Below, one piece after another: positions 6,472 through 10,167 of a stretch of 10,167 nucleotides of DNA. The notes under the pieces are model-generated. The model was not told where the DNA came from, did no database searches, and worked only from the letters and a program-made list of their open reading frames with translations. The translations under genes and the position numbers were made by a program. Position 1 is the first letter of the stretch. Each line of letters begins with the position of its first letter. This DNA is from Sphingobacteriaceae bacterium (GTDB lineage: Bacteria; Bacteroidota; Bacteroidia; Sphingobacteriales; Sphingobacteriaceae), in the NCBI GenBank assembly GCA_025450155.1, contig JANWIB010000056.1, positions 1 through 10,167 on the forward strand, in the 5' to 3' direction.

Positions 6472-6514
6472 TTAAGTCCAAAAACATTACCTGCTATGCT
6501 GCAAGTAGACTTAA
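6472..6514. repeat. 7-bp inverted repeat upstream of the broken regulator
   Basis: TTAAGTC (6472-6478) and GACTTAA (6508-6514) are perfect reverse complements separated by 29 bp, ending 4 bp before the ATG at 6519. The arms could be an autoregulatory operator for the AraC-type gene, a gene-boundary repeat, or chance. Confidence 0.3.
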
Positions 6515-6518
6515 AGCA

Positions 6519-7308
6519 ATGACAAATACTATTTACATACCGAAAGATAAACAGTATTCAAAAAGCATCTTAAAAGTATGGGAAATAAACGACCATTCGG
6601 ATATTTCAAAAGAGACTATTTTACCACATGGACAAATAGCTCTGGTTTTTAATCTGTCTGAGGAAAAGCATACGATTCAGCTTGGTAAAAATAAAACAAC
6701 GCTTCAAAAATGTTCGATCATTGGTTTTAATAATGAACCAATCCAAATTGACTTCCTTTCAAGAAAAAAATTATTTGGTATTCATATCAGACCTTCTGCT
6801 TTTCGACAGGTGTTTGGATATTTTGCAGGCGAGTTTACAGACAAGATAACAGATCTGACATTATTGAATTCTTTATATTCTGAAGCATGGGAAAACTAAT
6901 AACAGCGAATTCATTTTCACAAAGAGTTCAACTAATCAAAAATTATTTTTCTTTAAATGCCCCTATCAATGTAAGAGATGAATATTTAAATCAGTTCTTG
7001 TTTACAAATCATTCGGCTGAACTACAGTGAAATCAATGGCCGATACAATCTGTTATTCGCCCAGACAAACGTGTAGAAAATCTTATGAGCTTTTCGGTAT
7101 ATCGGCAGAACATTTAATTAGGTATAAGAAGTATTACCATTCTGTTTTGCGTATTCATTCGGGAAAAACAAACATTTCTAACATAGCTTTTGACTGCAGT
7201 TTTTACGACAAATCACATTTTACAAGAGAGTTCAAGTCTTTTTCAGGAATTACTCCAGGTGAATATCTCAAAACTAAAAGCCATTTACCTTTTCATTTGT
7301 TTACTTAG
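6519..7308 (+). pseudogene. AraC-family regulator with DUF6597-like N-terminus, broken by two frameshifts
   Basis: Three fragments in successive frames make up one regulator. Frame 1 (6519-6899) gives 126 residues with a DUF6597-like sensor (LPHGQIALVFNLSEE, then LFGIHIRPSAFRQVFG). It stops at TAA directly after GGGAAAAC; adding one A to that run continues into frame 2 (to 7030, LITANSFSQRVQLIKNYF...HSAELQ). Frame 2 stops at TGA; one extra base near CTACAGTG restores frame 3, whose HTH part (7027-7308) contains MADTICYSPRQTCRKSYELF, the spacer IRYKKYYHSVLRIH and the second helix-turn-helix FDCSFYDKSHFTREFKSF-SGITPGEYL. Rebuilt length is near 263 residues, normal for this architecture. Two single-base deletions point to a real pseudogene or to base-calling errors. 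An internal ATG at 6887 is in frame 2, so the middle piece could start separately. Such proteins activate or repress transcription; the target is unknown. Confidence 0.85.
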
Positions 7309-7365
7309 TTGTCCGATAAATACAACTACCCAGATGAAGACAATTCTATTTTTGTGAAAAAATAA

Positions 7366-7842
7366 ATGATGCAAAAAAAATCCTTTATCATAGCAACTTC
7401 ACTTTGGGGCATCCTTGCAGGAGCGATGTGGTATTCAGCCATCGTGTTCTTCCCCCCCTACTTAACTCATCTTCCGGAATCTACAAGTCTTGTTACAGGC
7501 CCATATGGTATCCATGAGGAAAACTTCTGGTATATTTTGCAGCCCCTGCTTCTCATAGCTATGGTTGTTATGCTTTATTTCAATTGGAAACTAAAAGAAA
7601 TCAAAAAAAGCCTTTACATCATTTTAGTAATTTATGTATTAGCTATGCTGACAGCAGCATTTTATTTTGTTCCGGAATTAATTGCCTTTGCAAAAAGTAA
7701 AAACTCCGAGGTTCCAGCCGGTGAATGGTTAAGAAGGGGAGCAATGTGGCGAAATATGGCATGGATTAGAGGTGTTGTAATGAGCTACGGCTTTGTGTTA
7801 TTACTCAATTGTTTAACTAAAATCAATAATAAAACTCCATAA
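7366..7842 (+). CDS. Four-helix integral membrane protein, DUF1772-like
   Basis: A 158-residue inner-membrane protein with four predicted transmembrane segments at about residues 8-29, 56-73, 83-103 and 132-150. Between helices 3 and 4 lie VPELIAF (102-108) and WRNMAWIRG (128-136), an arrangement like that of DUF1772/anthrone-oxygenase-like membrane proteins, where an Arg after a Trp-rich stretch opens the last helix; I regard that family call as tentative. The second codon is also ATG, so either of the first two Met may start it. It is 57 bp downstream of the broken AraC gene, and such regulators often control neighbouring genes, so it might once have been the regulated target. A TATTTTTG at 7347-7354 looks like a -7 box but has no TTG partner at proper distance. 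Confidence 0.78.
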   Translation: MMQKKSFIIATSLWGILAGAMWYSAIVFFPPYLTHLPESTSLVTGPYGIHEENFWYILQPLLLIAMVVMLYFNWKLKEIKKSLYIILVIYVLAMLTAAFYFVPELIAFAKSKNSEVPAGEWLRRGAMWRNMAWIRGVVMSYGFVLLLNCLTKINNKTP

Positions 7843-7882
7843 AACCTTCTATTCAACAGCGATAATATGAAACTATGAACAT

Positions 7883-8449
7883 ATGAATAGCAATAAAAAG
7901 AAGTTATCGCCAGAACAATGTTCAGCACTACTCAGCACATTGAAAGCCCGTTTCGAGAAAAATAGCAGCCGCCATAAAGGTCTTGAATGGGCTAATATGC
8001 AGGCCAAGCTGGAAGCTAATACTGAAAAACTGTGGTCACTTAATGAAATGGAAGAAACCGGTGGTGAACCGGATGTCACTGCTCAGGATAAAAACACGGG
8101 CGAATACATTTTTTATGATTGTTCAGCGGAAAGTCCTAAGGGCCGCAGAAGTGTTTGTTCCGACCATGAAGCGCTAGAGTCAAGGAAAGAACATAAACCG
8201 AAAAATAACGCTATGGATATGGCTGCTGCCATGGGCATTGAGCTTTTAACAGAAGAGCAATACCGGGAGCTGCAGAAATTGGGAAATTTTGATACCAAAA
8301 CATCGAACTGGATAAAAACCCCTGCCAATATCAGAAAACTCGGTGGCGCCCTCTTTGCCGATTACCGCTACGGCAATGTTTTCGTATATCACAACGGTGC
8401 AGAATCTTATTATGCCGCAAGGGGATTCCGTGGTTCGCTAAGGGTATAA
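7883..8449 (+). CDS. DUF4256 family protein
   Basis: A complete 188-residue cytosolic protein closely matching the DUF4256 family pattern as I remember it. Recognisable conserved stretches are RHKGLEWANMQAKLEANTEK (30-49), LWSLNEMEETGGEPDV (50-65), GEYIFYDCSAESPKGRRSVC (72-91), ALESRKEHKPKNNAMDMAA (96-114), LLTEEQYRELQKLGNFDTKT (120-139) and VYHNGAESYYAARGFRGSLR (167-186). The strong conservation of Asp, His, Cys and Arg suggests an enzyme, but no reaction is known to me. It is 40 bp downstream of the membrane protein and may share its transcript. Its codons are more balanced in G/C than those of the genes between 6044 and 7308. Members are sporadic in Bacteroidota and Firmicutes, which fits an accessory gene. 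Confidence 0.92.
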   Translation: MNSNKKKLSPEQCSALLSTLKARFEKNSSRHKGLEWANMQAKLEANTEKLWSLNEMEETGGEPDVTAQDKNTGEYIFYDCSAESPKGRRSVCSDHEALESRKEHKPKNNAMDMAAAMGIELLTEEQYRELQKLGNFDTKTSNWIKTPANIRKLGGALFADYRYGNVFVYHNGAESYYAARGFRGSLRV

Positions 8450-8467
8450 ATTTTGCACAAACATATC

Positions 8468-8554
8468 ATGCCAAAAAGTGAAATGAATTCTAAGGTTGAT
8501 TTGATTTCAGTAATCCAAAAAGTGGGCAGAAAGAACTGGAAAAATCTAGAATAA
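8468..8554 (+). CDS. Possible 28-residue peptide
   Basis: ATG at 8468 opens a 28-codon frame ending in TAA at 8552-8554, 18 bp after the DUF4256 stop. The product begins MPKSEMNSKVDLISVIQK and ends GRKNWKNLE, amphipathic and basic. It could be the remains of a longer gene cut by the SRP RNA region or a chance frame; no family is recognised. Confidence 0.2.
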   Translation: MPKSEMNSKVDLISVIQKVGRKNWKNLE

Positions 8555-8578
8555 CATCTTGCTTATTTGAGAAAATCG

Positions 8579-8609
8579 TTGTTTCTGCCAGGAAAAATTT
8601 CTATTTTTG
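8579..8609 (+). promoter_or_regulatory. Bacteroidota-type promoter of the SRP RNA gene
   Basis: TTG at 8579-8581 and TATTTTTG at 8602-8609 are 20 bp apart, matching the primary sigma factor consensus of Bacteroidota (TTTG, about 19-21 bp, TAnnTTTG). The RNA 5' end predicted from its closing helix (8613) lies 4 nt downstream, as expected. This is the clearest promoter in the window. Confidence 0.85.
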
Positions 8610-8612
8610 TAA

Positions 8613-8711
8613 TGGGTTAGTCTTCTACGACCAGCTCCTCTTGAACTCCCCCAGGGTGGGAACACAGCAAGGGTAGAGAGTTGTAGCGGTGCGATAGAAG
8701 GTGCTAGCCCA
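8613..8711 (+). ncRNA. ffs: Small (4.5S-type) signal recognition particle RNA
   Basis: The RNA pairs with Ffh and directs ribosomes making membrane proteins to the FtsY receptor at the inner membrane. The diagnostic domain IV is present: a GGAA tetraloop (8659-8662) closed by GTG/CAC, then the symmetric internal loop with CAGG (8652-8655) opposite AGCA (8666-8669), then the C-rich/G-rich outer stem (CCC before, GGG at 8671-8673). The ends TGGGTTAG (8613-8620) and CTAGCCCA (8704-8711) pair with one G-T. Total about 99 nt, usual for the short Gram-negative form without Alu domain. A perfect promoter lies just upstream and seven Ts follow the closing helix. Confidence 0.95.
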
Positions 8712-8718
8712 TTTTTTT
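8704..8718 (+). terminator. 3' end of SRP RNA with T-run
   Basis: The 3' half of the closing helix (8704-8711) is followed immediately by TTTTTTT (8712-8718). The full RNA hairpin plus this T-run should act as an intrinsic terminator, separating the SRP RNA from the transaldolase gene 68 bp further on. Confidence 0.6.
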
Positions 8719-8786
8719 AACTTGTCAATTAGCCAATTTGGCAATTTTTCGATGTCTAATATCGCACTTGAAAATTATTTTATACT

Positions 8787-9446
8787 GTGAAATTCTTTAT
8801 TGATACCGCCAACTTAGCTCAAATTCACGAGGCGCATGATCTGGGCGTTTTAGACGGAGTTACTACCAATCCCAGTTTAATGGCCAAAGAGGGCATTACC
8901 GGGCATGATAATATTGTAAATCATTATAAAGCAATCTGCGAAATTACTGATGGAGATGTGAGCGCTGAAGTGATTGCAACGAATTACAATGAGATAATAA
9001 AAGAAGGCGAAGCGTTGGCTAAACTGCATTCGAAAATCGTTGTAAAGGTTCCCATGATTAAAGACGGGGTGAAAGCGCTGAGGTATTTTTCCTCGAAAGG
9101 AATTAAAACGAACTGTACGTTGGTTTTTTCTTCGGGACAGGCTTTATTGGCAGCCAAAGCGGGAGCTACATATGTTTCTCCTTTTATTGGCCGATTGGAT
9201 GATGTATCTACCGATGGATTGAGCTTAATTGAAGACATCCGCCTGATTTATGATAATTATGGGTTTAAAACCCAAATTCTGGCAGCCTCTGTTCGCCACC
9301 CCATGCATATTGTTGATTGTGCAAAGATTGGTGCAGATGTGATTACAGCGCCACTTTCTGCCATTACAGCTTTGTTAAAACATCCGTTAACAGATAATGG
9401 CCTTGCACAATTTTTAGCAGATCATGCAAAGGGGGCTGGAAAGTGA
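8787..9446 (+). CDS. tal: Transaldolase, short TalC/FSA-like type
   Basis: A complete 219-residue (beta/alpha)8-barrel enzyme that transfers dihydroxyacetone between sugar phosphates in the non-oxidative pentose phosphate pathway in the cytosol. Key residues: FIDTANL with Asp6, GVTTNPSL (24-31), VVKVPM with the Schiff-base Lys87, and SPFIGRLDD (131-139). Phe133 stands where E. coli fructose-6-phosphate aldolase has Tyr131, and SAEVIAT puts Glu61 where that aldolase has Gln59. Both are transaldolase-type residues, so transaldolase rather than aldolase activity is expected. The start is GTG at 8787: it gives the exact family N-terminus and no in-frame ATG precedes it nearby. It sits alone after the SRP RNA, with an inverted-repeat terminator candidate after its stop. 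A short palindrome GCCAA-T-TTGGC (8732-8742) lies in its leader. Confidence 0.95.
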   Translation: MKFFIDTANLAQIHEAHDLGVLDGVTTNPSLMAKEGITGHDNIVNHYKAICEITDGDVSAEVIATNYNEIIKEGEALAKLHSKIVVKVPMIKDGVKALRYFSSKGIKTNCTLVFSSGQALLAAKAGATYVSPFIGRLDDVSTDGLSLIEDIRLIYDNYGFKTQILAASVRHPMHIVDCAKIGADVITAPLSAITALLKHPLTDNGLAQFLADHAKGAGK

Positions 9447-9454
9447 TTTAATTG

Positions 9455-9510
9455 GGTTCAAGATATTTTACAAAGTAATTCTTAAATTATCTTGAACCTT
9501 TACTATTTTT
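9455..9510. terminator. Inverted repeat between convergent genes, likely terminator
   Basis: GGTTCAAGATA (9455-9465) and TATCTTGAACC (9488-9498) form a perfect 11-bp stem around a 22-nt A/T-rich loop, followed on the plus strand by a T-rich tract (TTTACTATTTTTT, 9499-9511). It starts 9 bp after the transaldolase stop. Its right arm overlaps the final codons and stop of the minus-strand gene (9487-9498), so it could serve both directions. Confidence 0.65.
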
Positions 9511-9879
9511 TGTCCGGGTCACAAAATCACACCATACCTGATGATACTTTTTCTCTTTTTCCGGTTGGTATATTTTACTCAGGGTTCCTAAATAAATTTT
9601 TCCATTCTTTGAGCTCCATACCGTGAAAATTGTCCAGCCTTTTTTATCTCTGAACGAGACACGAGTGTTAGTATCATCAATTGAGATATCCCATTTATCA
9701 AATGAAACAACTTCTATTTCTTTCTCATAAGACACAGGAATTTTATTTTCTTTTATATAGGCTGCTACGCGTTTAAAATCTTCTGCATTTAAACACTTAC
9801 CTGTTTTTTGAAAGGGAAGATAATGAGCTAAAACAATTGAAGGAATAAGTATTAAAATCAAGAATATACTTCTTTTCAT
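9487..9879 (-). CDS. Small exported protein, function unknown
   Basis: A 130-residue protein starting MKRSIFLILILIPSIVLA with a clear signal peptide and probable cleavage after Ala18, so it is periplasmic or secreted. The mature part has a helix with two lysine-rich ends (NAEDFKRVAAYIKENKIP, 31-48) and then alternating beta strands (EIEVVSFDKWDISID, RVSFRDKKGWTIFTVWSS, GKIYLGTLSKIY), suggesting a small alpha+beta domain. Two cysteines (Cys29 and Cys117) could form a disulphide. I do not recognise the family. Its ATG follows the stop codon of the upstream gene with one base between, so the two are almost certainly co-transcribed and probably translationally coupled. Its 3' end overlaps the terminator hairpin shared with transaldolase. 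Confidence 0.78.
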   Translation of the reverse strand: MKRSIFLILILIPSIVLAHYLPFQKTGKCLNAEDFKRVAAYIKENKIPVSYEKEIEVVSFDKWDISIDDTNTRVSFRDKKGWTIFTVWSSKNGKIYLGTLSKIYQPEKEKKYHQVWCDFVTRTKNSKGSR

Positions 9880-9880
9880 A

Positions 9881-10167
9881 TTATTCCAGTTCTACCCTTT
9901 TTCCATCCAACCAATAACAGGCTTTCTCATTTCCTTCGGTATCAAAGTAAGAACCACCGATATAGGCCTTACCGTCACGCACTGTTAAAGAGTGTATTTC
10001 GTTTTTCCCGCCAAAGCGGCCAATAGTAAGTGGTAACTGTTGTACTTTGTCGTTTAGTGTATATACAGAATATTGATTTTGTATGTCTAATAATGCATGC
10101 TGTTGACCCTTATCCGTAAAAAACAAAGCGGCACTGTAACAAACATTGCAATAGTTTTCTGCCGAAT
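9881..10167 (-). CDS. C-terminal part of a beta-propeller-like protein (runs off right edge)
   Basis: The reverse-strand frame is open from the window edge to TAA at 9881-9883, giving 94 codons with the amino terminus missing; an in-frame TTG at 10124-10126 is unlikely to be the start because coding continues upstream of it (SAENYCNVCYSAA before LFFTDKG). Residues are arranged as short strand-turn units: YSVYTLNDKVQQLPL, IHSLTVRDGKAYIGGSYFD, and KACYWLDGKRVELE at the end. The DGK-AYIGGSYFD and YWLDGKRVEL pattern is common in Bacteroidota seven-bladed propeller-like proteins, often exported. The domain call is by pattern only. The next gene begins one base after this stop. Confidence 0.7.
   Translation of the reverse strand, partial: SAENYCNVCYSAALFFTDKGQQHALLDIQNQYSVYTLNDKVQQLPLTIGRFGGKNEIHSLTVRDGKAYIGGSYFDTEGNEKACYWLDGKRVELE

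Noticed and set aside
6887..7030. Independent 47-residue gene between the AraC fragments
   Set aside because: Its residues continue the regulator when one base is restored on each side, so it is better read as part of the broken gene.
7347..7354. TATTTTTG as a promoter -7 box for the membrane protein gene
   Set aside because: No TTG lies about 20 bp upstream, and the start of transcription would fall only a few bases before the ATG; T-rich chance match is likelier.
8113..8328. Minus-strand frame opposite the DUF4256 gene
   Set aside because: The plus-strand DUF4256 protein matches its family along its full length, so this is a shadow.

Overview
The window looks like chromosomal DNA from a member of the Bacteroidota, probably a Sphingobacteriia/Chitinophagia-type environmental bacterium. 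Evidence: a TAnnTTTG -7 box with a TTG 20 nt upstream (8579-8609) in front of the SRP RNA gene, A/T-rich leaders without clear Shine-Dalgarno sequences, exported proteins ending their signal peptides in A|Q, and families common in this phylum (DUF6597-AraC, DUF4256, beta-propeller proteins). This assignment is inferred from sequence features only.

Layout: (1) 1-638, minus strand: the N-terminal 212 residues of the large subunit of glutamate synthase, running off the left edge. (2) 640-3560: an A/T-rich accessory block of three plus-strand genes: a DUF2806-like protein, a PD-(D/E)XK nuclease-like protein and a RibD/DHFR-like reductase. Each is followed by a copy of a hairpin-rich intergenic repeat. 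The nuclease-like gene is also bracketed by a perfect 10-bp inverted repeat, with a strong G/C hairpin downstream, which resembles the ends of an integron-type gene cassette. (3) 3572-4309, minus: an exported TPR protein, convergent with block 2, with repeat copy 3 between them. (4) 4310-4652: a gene-free stretch. (5) 4653-5998: a DinB-like protein overlapping by 4 nt a lipoprotein that carries a possible His-Cys dyad. (6) 6044-7308: a small exported protein of unknown function, then an AraC-type regulator broken by two frameshifts. (7) 7366-8449: a four-helix membrane protein and a DUF4256 protein. (8) 8579-9446: promoter, 4.5S-type SRP RNA and a small transaldolase (housekeeping). (9) 9487-10167, minus: a small exported protein directly behind the C-terminal end of a beta-propeller-like gene entering from the right edge.

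Housekeeping functions (nitrogen assimilation, protein targeting, pentose phosphate pathway) frame an interior of single accessory genes separated by repeats and containing a decayed regulator. No complete known defence system, integrase, transposase, CRISPR array or tRNA is visible. The best leads for something new are the repeat/cassette-like architecture at 1798-3555, the DUF2806-like/PD-(D/E)XK neighbour pair, and the lipoprotein with a possible caspase-like dyad.
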